This document shows positions 1 through 7,643 of a stretch of 8,426 nucleotides of DNA, piece by piece. The notes under the pieces were generated by a model that had not been told where the DNA came from, searched no databases, and saw nothing but the letters and a program-made list of their open reading frames with translations. Made by a program: the position numbers and the translations under genes. The number at the start of each line of letters is the position of its first letter. Within the stretch, counting starts at the first letter, position 1. This DNA comes from Thermodesulfobacteriota bacterium. GTDB lineage: Bacteria > Desulfobacterota > Dissulfuribacteria > Dissulfuribacterales > UBA3076. The stretch spans positions 1-8,426 of the forward strand of contig QNAY01000043.1 of NCBI GenBank assembly GCA_003645605.1, given 5' to 3'.

Positions 1-11
1 ACCCCTCTTTT

Positions 12-91
12 TGTCATTTCGACCGTAGGGAGAAATCTTTAATGCCTGTATTTTCAGTACGATAAGATTTCTCGCTTTGCTCGAAATGACA
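12..91. repeat. REP-like inverted-repeat element downstream of truB
   Basis: Two 28-bp arms (12-39 and 64-91) are inverted copies of each other, matching at 24 of 28 positions, around a 24-nt centre. The outer 11 bases (TGTCATTTCGA) and inner 10 bases (GAGAAATCTT) are identical; the differences are in a 7-bp middle. The right arm contains its own imperfect palindrome (TTTC and GC paired around TTT, with a mismatched TC/GA step), as in REP-type elements. A related single arm lies at 8267-8294 in the same orientation as the left arm. There is no U tract on the minus strand, so it is not a classical terminator, but it could form a hairpin that protects the 3' end of the truB transcript. Confidence 0.85.
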
Positions 92-120
92 GTTTTGGTT
101 AGTTTTCGTTCAAACACTAT

Positions 121-1113
121 TTAATTTGTAATACCATATTTTTTTGGCCAGACTTTTATGGGACGCAGCATTTTGTAGCCATCCGGTTTCAGCGTTGTGG
201 GCCATGCAACCACGGATACCAGATCTTTTTCCTGCAGGCTTGGACCATTTTTTATATAAGGCGGCCGGCAAAGAAGAAGGCGCAGATAAGGCAGTTCCAC
301 ATCTGACTCATGGCCTTGCGATTCCATTAGATCCTTGAGCCTGTCTACAAAAATTGGTCGTCCATTCCTTAACTCTGTTGCCATCTCATTATCTATCTCA
401 ACGGCAGGGATGTGGGCCAGTGCCTTCCCGATAGGAATAAGGACCTCTGGAAGCCTTTTGCTTTTAAGAATTTTGTCCAGGGTCTCCATTTTCAGGGCAT
501 GTTCTATGTTGAAGGGACCGTTTCGGGTCCTTCGCAGTCTCGTCACATGACCGCCGCAACCCAGATTTGACCCCAGATTATGTACAAGTGATCTCACATA
601 GGTGCCTTTTGAGCAGTGTACTCTGAAGTCCACTTCGGGTAACCTTATTTCAAGGATATCAAAAGAGAATACCTGCACAGGCCTGGGCTCTTTTTGGACC
701 ATTATTCCCTGACGTGCGAATTTGTATAATGGTTTCCCTTTATGCTTGGCTGCCGAAAATGGCGGGGGCGGCTGAAGAAGCCTGCCTGTAAATTCTTTGG
801 CAGCCTTTTGTAAAGAGATTAAGTCAAGACTTAGGGGTAAAGGTTTCTGTTCCGTAATTTTTCCTGCTGCATCGTATGTGTCGGTAGCTACTCCAAGGAA
901 CATAGTCCCTTGATATACCTTGTGACCTGCCATAATAAACTGGACGATCTTTGTGGCCCGTCCCAAACATATTGGCAATACACCTGTGGCAAGTGGATCA
1001 AGGGTACCTGCATGTCCGGCTTTTTTGACCTTAAGTCTTTTGCGAACTTCCTGAACCATTTGGAAGGACGTTATGCCGAATGCTTTGTCCATTACCAGAA
1101 TACCATCAAGCAT
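121..1113 (-). CDS. truB: tRNA pseudouridine(55) synthase TruB
   Basis: TruB isomerises U55 in the T loop of tRNAs to pseudouridine in the cytoplasm. Visible family signatures are the opening DGILVMDK, the catalytic block AGHAGTLDPLATGVLPI (Asp39 from this start), KVYQGTMFLG with the active-site Tyr, PPPPFSAAKHKGKPLY, and KGTYVRSL near residue 170. The last 80 or so residues form a less conserved, PUA-like C-terminal region. The frame stays open to an ATG at 1143, but that start would overlap nrnA by 38 nt, lacks a Shine-Dalgarno and adds ten residues before the usual family beginning. I therefore prefer the ATG at 1113, which overlaps nrnA by 8 nt and has only a weak upstream GGA. It is the last gene of the operon seen here. 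No rpsO appears in the remaining 120 bp. Confidence 0.95.
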   Translation of the reverse strand: MLDGILVMDKAFGITSFQMVQEVRKRLKVKKAGHAGTLDPLATGVLPICLGRATKIVQFIMAGHKVYQGTMFLGVATDTYDAAGKITEQKPLPLSLDLISLQKAAKEFTGRLLQPPPPFSAAKHKGKPLYKFARQGIMVQKEPRPVQVFSFDILEIRLPEVDFRVHCSKGTYVRSLVHNLGSNLGCGGHVTRLRRTRNGPFNIEHALKMETLDKILKSKRLPEVLIPIGKALAHIPAVEIDNEMATELRNGRPIFVDRLKDLMESQGHESDVELPYLRLLLCRPPYIKNGPSLQEKDLVSVVAWPTTLKPDGYKMLRPIKVWPKKYGITN

Positions 1114-2161
1114 CGGCTGTTTCCAAGCCTTCAAAACAGGCATTTATTTGATTTAACAGAATTTCTCTAATTTCGGCTGCTGTCCCGGTCTTGCGAAAAC
1201 CTGCCGCATGAAAATGCCCGCCGCCTCCAAATTTTTTTGCCAGCTTTGCCACATTAAAGACTGATTTTGACCTCAGGCTGACAGATACCTGTCCGGCATA
1301 GAACTCCTTTATAAAAATAGCAACCTCTACTGTATCTATGCACCGGACATACCCTACAAAATCATCTGTGTCGTGCTCCGTTGCTCCGCTGACACGAAAC
1401 ATCTCAGGAGTAGCCTGAAGAAGACCTATCTTGCCATGCCCCCTTACCTCAATGGTCCTTAATACAAGGCATAAAAGGTTTTGTCTGCATAGAGAATAGT
1501 TTTGATAAAGTTGGTCCGCAACGGCATAAGAATTTGCGCCGTGGGCCACGAGGTCTCCGGCCATCCGGAAAGCTGTCTCGTTCGTATTACTATGACGGAA
1601 ACATCCTGTATCTGACAATATGGCGGCATAGATATTTGTGGCAATATCTTTTGTTATAGGCCATCCAAGTCCTTTGATGATCCACAGGACTATGGCCCCT
1701 GCTGCAAAAATATCCGTAGATATATAGCTTATGCAATGAGGATGTTTTGTTCCCAAAGTTTGAGCACAAAACGGGGCATGGCTCAGGTGATGATCCAGAA
1801 TCACAATAAGTGAGGCCTGTTCTATCAACCTTTGTGCCTGCTTTCCGATCCTGTGGGGTTCATTGCAGTCAAGGACCACAAGAGTGGTCTTCTCAGGCAA
1901 CGGATCAGCCACTTCATTGACAAGGTACTGAGAGCCGGGGAGAAATTGAAGTGAAGCAGGCGCAGGTTCTTCAATGAAAAGCGTTACGTCTCTTCCTGCG
2001 TCCTTAAGAGCAAGGCCCAGACCCAATACAGAACCCAAAGCATCTCCGTCCGGCTTGACATGACAGGTCAAAAGGAGACGATCAGATGCATTAATGGCAT
2101 CTATCGCAGCCTTCAAGGTCTTGGTATCTTTGGGTAAAACTTCAGTCACAGTATTTTTCAA
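1106..2161 (-). CDS. nrnA: DHH-family phosphoesterase, NrnA type (nanoRNase / pAp phosphatase)
   Basis: 351 residues with a DHH domain followed by DHHA1. Metal-binding motifs are intact: CHVKPDGDALGS (33-44), VVLDCN (95-100), the DHH triad in ILDHHL (123-125) and SDTGCFRHSNT (183-193). The substrate-binding glycine motif GGGGHFHAAGF is at 312-322. Family members are Mn-dependent and degrade 2-5 nt RNAs from the ends, and many also dephosphorylate 3',5'-pAp. Some relatives cleave cyclic dinucleotides, so the exact substrate is open. The segment after DHH (about 128-155) looks longer than in typical NrnA and contains several Cys and His residues. The start is a TTG at 2161 sharing TTGA with the rbfA stop, which implies translational coupling; a GTG at codon 5 is an alternative. 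A DHH gene between rbfA and truB is common in deltaproteobacteria and Firmicutes. Confidence 0.9.
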   Translation of the reverse strand: MKNTVTEVLPKDTKTLKAAIDAINASDRLLLTCHVKPDGDALGSVLGLGLALKDAGRDVTLFIEEPAPASLQFLPGSQYLVNEVADPLPEKTTLVVLDCNEPHRIGKQAQRLIEQASLIVILDHHLSHAPFCAQTLGTKHPHCISYISTDIFAAGAIVLWIIKGLGWPITKDIATNIYAAILSDTGCFRHSNTNETAFRMAGDLVAHGANSYAVADQLYQNYSLCRQNLLCLVLRTIEVRGHGKIGLLQATPEMFRVSGATEHDTDDFVGYVRCIDTVEVAIFIKEFYAGQVSVSLRSKSVFNVAKLAKKFGGGGHFHAAGFRKTGTAAEIREILLNQINACFEGLETADA

Positions 2162-2526
2162 TTCTCTGTCTGTTGGCCGGTTTGCACACCGGCAAGGAGC
2201 CTTTCAATCTTTTCCTGGTCATCCAGGCTCCGGTCCAGCTGAAAGTGCAGTTCAGGTATCCGTCTGAGGTCAAGGCGGTGTCCCAGTGTTCGCCGTATGA
2301 AGCCCTTAGCCTTATTCAGTCCTTCCAGCACAGATTCCCTTTCAGGCCCACTTCCAAGAACCGAAATAAAAAACTTTGCGTGACGGAGGTCTTCTGAGAC
2401 CTTTACCTGCATTATGGTCACAAGTCCTTGGATCCTTGGATCCTTAATTTCACCAAGCAGCATGTCTGCCATTTCTTTCCTGAGGAGATCCTCTATCCGT
2501 CTGGAACGGGGGAACATGTGGGGCAT
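2158..2526 (-). CDS. rbfA: 30S ribosome-binding factor RbfA
   Basis: RbfA is a small KH-like protein that binds the maturing 30S subunit near the 5' end of 16S rRNA and is needed for late processing and cold growth. The 122-residue product shows the family path: SRRIEDLLRKEMADML at the N terminus, KDPRI (28-32), VKVSEDLRHAKFFISV (41-56) and the C-terminal AKGFIRRTLGHRLDLRRIPELHF. The open frame reaches a TTG at 2574, but that start lies 38 nt inside ylxP and adds 16 residues with no family resemblance. The ATG at 2526 leaves a 10-nt gap after the ylxP stop and gives the usual length; an ATG at 2517 is another possibility. No strong Shine-Dalgarno is visible for any of them. It overlaps nrnA by 4 nt. 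Confidence 0.93.
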   Translation of the reverse strand: MPHMFPRSRRIEDLLRKEMADMLLGEIKDPRIQGLVTIMQVKVSEDLRHAKFFISVLGSGPERESVLEGLNKAKGFIRRTLGHRLDLRRIPELHFQLDRSLDDQEKIERLLAGVQTGQQTEN

Positions 2527-2536
2527 AATTGTCTTT

Positions 2537-2830
2537 TTATTTTCCCATGTTAATAATTTCGATATCTGTATCAATAATCTCTACCATACAAGTCCTTTCA
2601 ATGAATTCCAGGATCTTATCCAGGACGGAGTTGATTGTCAGCCGGCTATTTCCTATCGTGGATATTCCTATTTCCGCCCTTTGCCATACATCGTTCATGG
2701 CTATTTCTGATATAGCCACATTAAAACGGCTACGCACCTGCCCAATCAAACTTTTAACTACTCGTCGCTTTCCCTTTAGCGAATGGTTTCCGGGCAGTCT
2801 TACCCTGAGCCTGATTATCCCCACTATCAT
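2537..2830 (-). CDS. ylxP: DUF503 / YlxP-family protein
   Basis: 97 residues, the standard size of the DUF503 family. Family features are the first strand MIVGIIRLRVRLPGNHSLKGKRRVVKSL, then VRSRFNVAISEI (33-44) and a C-terminal ERTCMVEIIDTDIEII strand. The fold is a small alpha-beta domain. Its position between infB and rbfA is conserved in Firmicutes and many deltaproteobacteria and suggests a role in 30S assembly together with RbfA; this is inference from context. The ATG lies 3 nt after the infB TGA and the sequence reads TGA TAA ATG, two adjacent stops just before the start. There is no close Shine-Dalgarno (a GGAGAAG lies about 18 nt upstream), so translation probably depends on ribosomes finishing infB. 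Confidence 0.9.
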   Translation of the reverse strand: MIVGIIRLRVRLPGNHSLKGKRRVVKSLIGQVRSRFNVAISEIAMNDVWQRAEIGISTIGNSRLTINSVLDKILEFIERTCMVEIIDTDIEIINMGK

Positions 2831-2833
2831 TTA

Positions 2834-5503
2834 TCAATCAGAGGTCTTCTTCTCCCCGGCATTAGATATAGGCTCTCCAAGGACCGGGGCTTCTTCTTCC
2901 ATTACATAGGCCTCTATTATGTCCCCTGTTTTTACGTCATTGAACCTTTCAAGGCCGATTCCGCATTCATATCCGGCCTGGACTTCTTTTACGTCCTCTT
3001 TAAAGCGACGAAGAGACGCTGTCTTGCCGTTATAGACCACAACGTTGTCTCTTAAGAGCCTGGCCTGAACATTTCTCTGGATCAAGCCATCCAGCACATA
3101 GCTCCCTGCCACTGTACCGACTTTAGCAACATGGAAGACGTCACGCACCTCGGCGCGTCCCAGGGTTTTCTCCTTATAAACAGGTTCCAACAGCCCGACC
3201 ATGGCGCTTTTAATCTCCTCCATGGCATGGTAAATGACATCATAGAAGCGGATGTCCACATGTTCCCGCTCGGCTAAGGCCTTCGCCTGCGGGCCGGGTT
3301 TTACATTAAAGCCTATGATGATTGCATCTGAGGCAGATGCCAGCAAGACATCGGATTCGGTAATGGCCCCGATACCGCTCCTGACGAAACTTACCTTTAT
3401 CTCTTGAGTACTGAGCTTGCGCAATGCCTCTAGTAGGGCCTCCACAGAGCCCTGGACATCTGTCTTGAGTAATATGTTGAGTTCTTTGAGTTCCTCCTCC
3501 TTGAGTTTTTCAAAGACATTTTCCAGACTTACCTTGCTGCCCTTGAACAATTCCGCCTCTCTGATCTTGCGGTGGCGATACTCAGCCACTTCTCTGGCCT
3601 TTTTGTCGTCAGAAAGTACTGTGAATTCATTCCCTGCCTCCGGCACGCCGGAGAGACCCTGAATTGCCACAGGCATGGAGGGGCCGGCAGTCTTTATCCT
3701 TTTACCCTTGTCGTCGAACATGGCCCGTACTCTGCCGTGGTATATGCCGCAGACCAGAGCGTCACCTATGTGCAGCGTCCCTTCTGAAATCAGCAGGGTA
3801 GCCACTGGACCACGCCCTTTGTCCAGCTTCGCCTCTATTACGTGACCTCTGGCAGGCCTATTTGGGTCTGCCTTGAGTTCCATCACCTCGGCCTGGAGGG
3901 CCATCATCTCAAGTAGTCCTTCGATTCCTATTTTTTCTTTGGCTGAGATGTTGATGCAAATGGTCTCTCCACCCCAATCCTCCGGAATCAATCCCAGTTC
4001 AGCAAGTTCCCCCTTTACCTTTTCCGGATTTGCCCCTGGTTTGTCGATCTTGTTGATTGCTACAATGATGGGCACCTCGGCTGCCCGAGCATGAGCTATG
4101 GCCTCACGTGTCTGGGCCATTACGCCATCATCCGCTGCTACCAGCAGGATTACGATATCAGTAACCTTGGCTCCGCGGGACCTCATAGCTGTGAATGCCT
4201 CATGGCCCGGGGTATCCAGAAAGACTACTTCCTGGTCGGAAGGAAGTGTGACGTGATATGCGCCTATGTGCTGGGTGATGCCACCTGCCTCCCCTGAGGC
4301 TACGTCTGCTTTGCGTATAGCATCCAGGAGTGAAGTCTTTCCATGATCTACATGGCCCATAATTGTAATCACAGGAGGTCTTAGCACAGGCTCGCCTTCA
4401 GGGACAGCCTCCATATGGACTAAGTCTTCAGCCACAGACTTCTTCTCCAACTCATAGTCAAATCCGGATGCCACAATGTTGGCTACGTCGTAATCGATGG
4501 ACTGATTTACCGTGGCTATTACGTTCAGCCCCATGAGCTTCATTATAACGTCCCCTGCCTTGACTCCCATCCGCTTGGCAAGTTCACCTACCTGAACAGT
4601 CTCATATATGGCAAACTTTCGTTTGCTTGCCTTGGGGGGCGCAGTGCCGAGATGGGGAGCTATTTCCCCCTTTTGTCCCGAATTGCCATGAATCCCGGAA
4701 GCCCTGGTTTTCTTCCGGCCGGATGCTGTAATATTGCTCTCTTCTTCAAGAATTTTGTTTATATGTCTCTGCCTTCCCCTTCGCTTGGGAGTAACCCGAC
4801 GCTTTTTGAGCGCTCCTCCCAACTCTGACATCTGAACTACTCTTTTGCCCTTTTTCCTGTCCTTTTTTTCAGGGACTACGGCAATATCAACTAAAGGGGG
4901 CGACGGTCCTACAGGAGGTACACCAGCGCGAGAGGGCTTTCTAGCCCGAGGAGCAGGGCTTTTAGGTTTATTGTTTGGCTGCTGGGGAATTTCGATCCTC
5001 GGCCGATCAAGAATCTTTACAAAGCTTTTGGGCTTAGCAACTTTGCTTTTTTTTACAGTCTTGGGTTTAGAAGCGACGTCAGGCTTGGCAGTCTGTTTTT
5101 CAGGTAGGGGCTCTTCCACTACTTCTGTTGCGGTCTCGGTTACCTCTTGTCCGGATTCGACCTCTAACTGTTCTGCTTCAGTGGCCGGGGCTTCTCCCTC
5201 AGCCTCTTTCACAGATATTTTGGCAACGACCTTCTCTTCAGATTCAACTGGACGAACGATCTTTTTGAGAGTAATTTTTCGATGCCTGAGACGCACTGTG
5301 GTTTTGGGCTTAACCTCTTGTTCTTTCTTTTCTACAGCGTGTGCTTTGTCCTTGAACTTGTGGCGGATATCCCGAGCCTCATAGTCCTCAAGCGCACTCA
5401 TGTAGTTCTTGATATTGTAACCAAGATCCATGATCTTGGTCGCCATCTCTTTGCTGGCTATTCCGAATTCCTTGGCCAGCTCATGGACTCTGATTTTAGC
5501 CAT
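2834..5503 (-). CDS. infB: Translation initiation factor IF-2
   Basis: IF2 is the GTPase that places initiator fMet-tRNA on the 30S subunit and promotes 50S joining. The 889 residues show an N-terminal IF2_N subdomain (1-50, [15 protein letters not shown]), a long charged Ala/Pro/Lys/Glu-rich linker (about 55-290), and a second IF2_N-like segment (297-350). The G domain follows with GHVDHGKT (383-390), GGIT (407-410), DTPGH (430-434), NKID (484-487) and SAKE (520-523). Domains II and III come next, then the fMet-tRNA-binding C2 domain with YECGIGLE (845-852). An acidic tail of about 20 residues follows IIEAY, slightly longer than usual. The ATG at 5503 has a modest AGG-containing ribosome site and a GGGGG further upstream. 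It is separated from nusA by 137 nt of repeat-rich spacer and is nearly fused to ylxP downstream. Confidence 0.98.
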   Translation of the reverse strand: MAKIRVHELAKEFGIASKEMATKIMDLGYNIKNYMSALEDYEARDIRHKFKDKAHAVEKKEQEVKPKTTVRLRHRKITLKKIVRPVESEEKVVAKISVKEAEGEAPATEAEQLEVESGQEVTETATEVVEEPLPEKQTAKPDVASKPKTVKKSKVAKPKSFVKILDRPRIEIPQQPNNKPKSPAPRARKPSRAGVPPVGPSPPLVDIAVVPEKKDRKKGKRVVQMSELGGALKKRRVTPKRRGRQRHINKILEEESNITASGRKKTRASGIHGNSGQKGEIAPHLGTAPPKASKRKFAIYETVQVGELAKRMGVKAGDVIMKLMGLNVIATVNQSIDYDVANIVASGFDYELEKKSVAEDLVHMEAVPEGEPVLRPPVITIMGHVDHGKTSLLDAIRKADVASGEAGGITQHIGAYHVTLPSDQEVVFLDTPGHEAFTAMRSRGAKVTDIVILLVAADDGVMAQTREAIAHARAAEVPIIVAINKIDKPGANPEKVKGELAELGLIPEDWGGETICINISAKEKIGIEGLLEMMALQAEVMELKADPNRPARGHVIEAKLDKGRGPVATLLISEGTLHIGDALVCGIYHGRVRAMFDDKGKRIKTAGPSMPVAIQGLSGVPEAGNEFTVLSDDKKAREVAEYRHRKIREAELFKGSKVSLENVFEKLKEEELKELNILLKTDVQGSVEALLEALRKLSTQEIKVSFVRSGIGAITESDVLLASASDAIIIGFNVKPGPQAKALAEREHVDIRFYDVIYHAMEEIKSAMVGLLEPVYKEKTLGRAEVRDVFHVAKVGTVAGSYVLDGLIQRNVQARLLRDNVVVYNGKTASLRRFKEDVKEVQAGYECGIGLERFNDVKTGDIIEAYVMEEEAPVLGEPISNAGEKKTSD

Positions 5504-5640
5504 GCCTGTCTTTAACCCCCGGCAATATAACTTTTCTTAAAAGAGCCGGTCAGGCTCTTGTATAGTTGAACGATTAGCTGTTAGCATTTGATTTTGAAAA
5601 ATCAAGGCATTAGGTTGATTAAAAATAACACCTAATGGAT
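5504..5640 (-). other. nusA-infB spacer with three hairpins and repeat fragments
   Basis: This 137-bp spacer has no plausible gene; the small ylxR gene often found here is absent. It contains, in transcript order, an 8-bp inverted repeat CATTAGGT/ACCTAATG (5630-5637 with 5608-5615), a perfect TTGATTTT/AAAATCAA hairpin with a 2-nt loop (5598-5605 with 5588-5595), a GCTAACAGCTAAT unit joined to CGTTCAA (5566-5585), and a GC-rich hairpin (5541-5559). The GCTAACAGCTAAT and CGTTCA words recur in the region upstream of the tRNA, so the spacer looks like decayed repeat material. Confidence 0.7.
5537..5559 (-). terminator. Weak intrinsic terminator or attenuator before infB
   Basis: On the transcribed strand AAGAGCC pairs with GGCTCTT around a TGACC loop (7-bp stem, 5541-5559), followed by a short U run (CTCTTTTAAG). 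The U tract is too short for a strong terminator. It lies about 35 nt before the infB start, so partial termination or protection of the downstream mRNA end is more likely than a full stop. Confidence 0.4.
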
Positions 5641-7050
5641 TCACCTTGTTGAATCCCCAAGTGTATCCAGAACATTTTGTTCGGAATTACTTTGCGACTC
5701 GTGATCCTCGGCCTTCTCTTCTATCTCAGGCAAATCCTCTTTTTCGGTCCCGGTTTCTTCACCGGTATCTGTTTCTTCAGCTATGGCATCCTCTTTCTTA
5801 GTTTCCTTTTTCTCTATCAGCTTTTTGGCCTCTTCCACTAATGAGCTTATCAACTCCGTACTCAGGTTGGTTTCCTGTGTGAGTTCATCAGGATCAGCCT
5901 GAGCAAGAAGTTCAAGTGAAGTGACGCCCAAGTCATAGATTTTATCCGCGATGTTCTCTGTCATATCTGTCATAGCGGATATCTCTAATAATGAATAATA
6001 GTCAGGGTCCTGGTAGTGTTGATAGCGGGTCTCACTCCTTACATCAATTCTCCAACACAGGAGTTTGGCGGCAAGACGCACATTTTGCCCCTGACGTCCG
6101 ATGGCAAGAGAGAGCTGATCATCCGGCACGATAACTTCCAATGACTGGCTGGAATCATCTACTATAACCCTGGAGCACTCGGCAGGGGCCAAGGCATTGT
6201 AGATATACTTTGCCGGATCAGGACTCCACGGCACTATATCTATTTTTTCGCCTCTGAGTTCCTGAACTACTGCCTGGACCCTTGATCCACGCATTCCCAC
6301 ACAGGCCCCCACGGGATCCACATCAGATTCGCTGGAGCTTACAGCGATCTTGGATCTGCTTCCGGGTTCCCTGCTCACTCCCATGATCTGAACTATCCCA
6401 TCAGAGATCTCCGGGACTTCCAGCTCAAATAGCTTAATTAAGAATTCAGGATGGGTCCTGGATAAAACGATCTGGGGCTCCCTTTGTGTATCTTTCACGT
6501 CTATAATGTAGGCACGGAGCCTGTCACCACGGCGGTAGCTTTCGCTGGAAATCTGCTCGGATGTAGGCAGAATAGCTTCTGTACGCCCAAGATTGATTAT
6601 GACATTTCCCCTTTCGTAGCGCTGAATAATGCCGTTTACGATTTCGCCTTTCCGGTCCTTGAATTCCTCATAGATAAGATCCCTTTCAGCAGTTTTCATC
6701 TTCTGTATGATGACCTGTCTGGCTGACTGGGCTGCTATTCGACCCAGGGATGAAATATCCATTCTGGTGCCGATGCAATCATCCAATTCACATTTGGAAT
6801 CAAGCTCTTTAGCCTCTTCCAGGGAGATTTCTAATTCCTTGTCATCCACCTCTTCTACTGCGGTACGATATTGAAATACCTCAATTTCTCCTTGGGCATT
6901 GTTAAAATTGACTTCCAGGTCAAGACGTACACCGTATCGTTTTTTAACAGCCGATTTAATTGCCTCCTCAAGGGCAGCAATAAGGACATCACGGTTCAGC
7001 CCTTTTTCCCTGCATACCTGATCTATGATCATCTTGAGTTCTGAACTCAT
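5641..7050 (-). CDS. nusA: Transcription termination/antitermination factor NusA
   Basis: NusA binds RNA polymerase and nascent RNA and modulates pausing, hairpin termination, antitermination and coupling to ribosomes. Visible domains in 469 residues: the N-terminal polymerase-binding domain (1-125, SSELKMIIDQVCREKGL), an S1 domain (about 134-198, GEIVNGIIQRYERGNVIINLG), KH1 with GACVGMRGSRVQAV (248-261), KH2 with LSLAIGRQGQNVRLAAKL (313-330), a helix-hairpin-helix-like segment (about 355-405), and a very acidic tail (415-469). The C terminus is shorter than the two full acidic repeats of E. coli NusA. The start is well supported by AAGGA seven nt before the ATG. It follows rimP by 78 nt. NusA may act on the hairpins in its own operon; this is inference. 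Confidence 0.98.
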   Translation of the reverse strand: MSSELKMIIDQVCREKGLNRDVLIAALEEAIKSAVKKRYGVRLDLEVNFNNAQGEIEVFQYRTAVEEVDDKELEISLEEAKELDSKCELDDCIGTRMDISSLGRIAAQSARQVIIQKMKTAERDLIYEEFKDRKGEIVNGIIQRYERGNVIINLGRTEAILPTSEQISSESYRRGDRLRAYIIDVKDTQREPQIVLSRTHPEFLIKLFELEVPEISDGIVQIMGVSREPGSRSKIAVSSSESDVDPVGACVGMRGSRVQAVVQELRGEKIDIVPWSPDPAKYIYNALAPAECSRVIVDDSSQSLEVIVPDDQLSLAIGRQGQNVRLAAKLLCWRIDVRSETRYQHYQDPDYYSLLEISAMTDMTENIADKIYDLGVTSLELLAQADPDELTQETNLSTELISSLVEEAKKLIEKKETKKEDAIAEETDTGEETGTEKEDLPEIEEKAEDHESQSNSEQNVLDTLGDSTR

Positions 7051-7056
7051 ATTTTA

Positions 7057-7063
7057 TTCCTTC
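7057..7063 (-). promoter_or_regulatory. nusA Shine-Dalgarno
   Basis: GAAGGAA on the minus strand places AAGGA 7 nt before the nusA ATG. It is the clearest ribosome-binding site in the operon and fixes the start at 7050. Confidence 0.75.
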
Positions 7064-7069
7064 ATATAA

Positions 7070-7120
7070 ATTTAGGAATTTAGGAATTAAATTAAATTCC
7101 TTAATTCGCAATTCCTAAAT
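7070..7120. repeat. AT-rich multi-arm inverted repeat between rimP and nusA
   Basis: The word ATTTAGGAATT occurs twice in tandem with an 8-nt offset (7070-7080 and 7078-7088) and once inverted (7110-7120), all perfect 11-mers. Between them is the nearly palindromic GGAATTAAATTAAATTCC (7083-7100). The single inverted arm can pair with either tandem arm, so two exclusive hairpins are possible in the RNA, both ending just before the nusA ribosome site. A related sequence, with AATTCTAAATT units, occurs at 8010-8035. Confidence 0.7.
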
Positions 7121-7128
7121 CAACGCAC

Positions 7129-7602
7129 TTAAATTATATCCAGCCGTGCCTTAGCTACCAGATCGAAAGGGATACTAAAAATTATTTTTTCTGAGGAAAC
7201 GACTATGAAATTTTCTTTTGTCCCATTTAAAATCCCTTTAAAATTTCTGCGGCCTTCTATTGGTTCCCTGGTCTTGATCAAGATCTTCTGACCGGCAAAA
7301 CGTTCAAAATCATCCTTTTTTTTAAGCAGTCGATTAATCCCCGGAGAAGACACCTCCAGATTGTATGACCCCGGCAAGGAATCCTTTACATCCAAGACAT
7401 CGCCTGCCAGACGATTGATGTATGAGCAATCATCGATTGTCACTCCACCAGGCTTGTCTATGATAAGCCTCAGGATTACACCCGAAGGCTCGCGACCATA
7501 TTCCACGTCGATTAGTTCCATGCCGGCATATGCCACCAATGGTTCAACAAGTGCCCTTACGACCTCTGTCTGTTGTTCCTTGTTTTTTTTGTTGAGTACC
7601 AT
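7129..7602 (-). CDS. rimP: Ribosome maturation factor RimP
   Basis: RimP binds free 30S subunits and assists late maturation of the 3' domain. The 157-residue product has the N-terminal alpha-beta domain (about 10-82, PLVAYAGMELIDVEYGREPSG and VTIDDCSYINR), the hallmark LEVSSPGINRLL (82-93), and a C-terminal SH3-like barrel (about 98-157). Its length is close to the E. coli protein (150). The ATG at 7602 directly follows a hairpin and U tract, and no Shine-Dalgarno is visible. No better in-frame start exists before the N-terminal helix: the next ATG, codon 28, would remove it. Translation may start on an RNA with little leader structure or be inefficient. It is the first protein gene of the nusA-infB operon, as in most bacteria. 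Confidence 0.95.
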   Translation of the reverse strand: MVLNKKNKEQQTEVVRALVEPLVAYAGMELIDVEYGREPSGVILRLIIDKPGGVTIDDCSYINRLAGDVLDVKDSLPGSYNLEVSSPGINRLLKKKDDFERFAGQKILIKTREPIEGRRNFKGILNGTKENFIVVSSEKIIFSIPFDLVAKARLDII

Positions 7603-7630
7603 AAAAAAATAAAGTGGGCTAAGCCCACTT
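7603..7630 (-). terminator. Intrinsic-terminator-like hairpin directly before rimP ATG
   Basis: On the minus strand, AAGTGGGC pairs perfectly with GCCCACTT around a 3-nt loop (7612-7630), followed by TATTTTTTT and then the rimP ATG with no gap. This has the form of a factor-independent terminator. It is the only such structure after the tRNA, about 130 nt downstream of its 3' end, so it may end the tRNA transcript while readthrough feeds the operon. A weak promoter candidate (TTGTGG at 7667-7672, 18 bp, AATAAT at 7643-7648) could instead start transcription just before the hairpin. Confidence 0.75.
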
Positions 7631-7643
7631 CATTAGCAGAGTA

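Noticed and set aside
1114..1143. N-terminal extension of TruB from the ATG at 1143
   Set aside because: No ribosome site, a 38-nt overlap with nrnA, and TruB proteins normally begin at the DGIL segment; kept only as an alternative.
2431..2446. Tandem GGATCCTT in rbfA
   Set aside because: It encodes part of the conserved KDPRIQG segment; the repeat follows from the codons used.
2527..2574. N-terminal extension of RbfA from a TTG at 2574
   Set aside because: It lies inside ylxP, adds residues without RbfA resemblance, and an ATG at 2526 fits length and spacing better.
4845..5384. 179-codon plus-strand open frame opposite infB
   Set aside because: It is the antisense shadow of the Lys/Glu/Ala-rich IF2 linker; composition is Ser/Thr/Leu-rich low complexity with no family resemblance.
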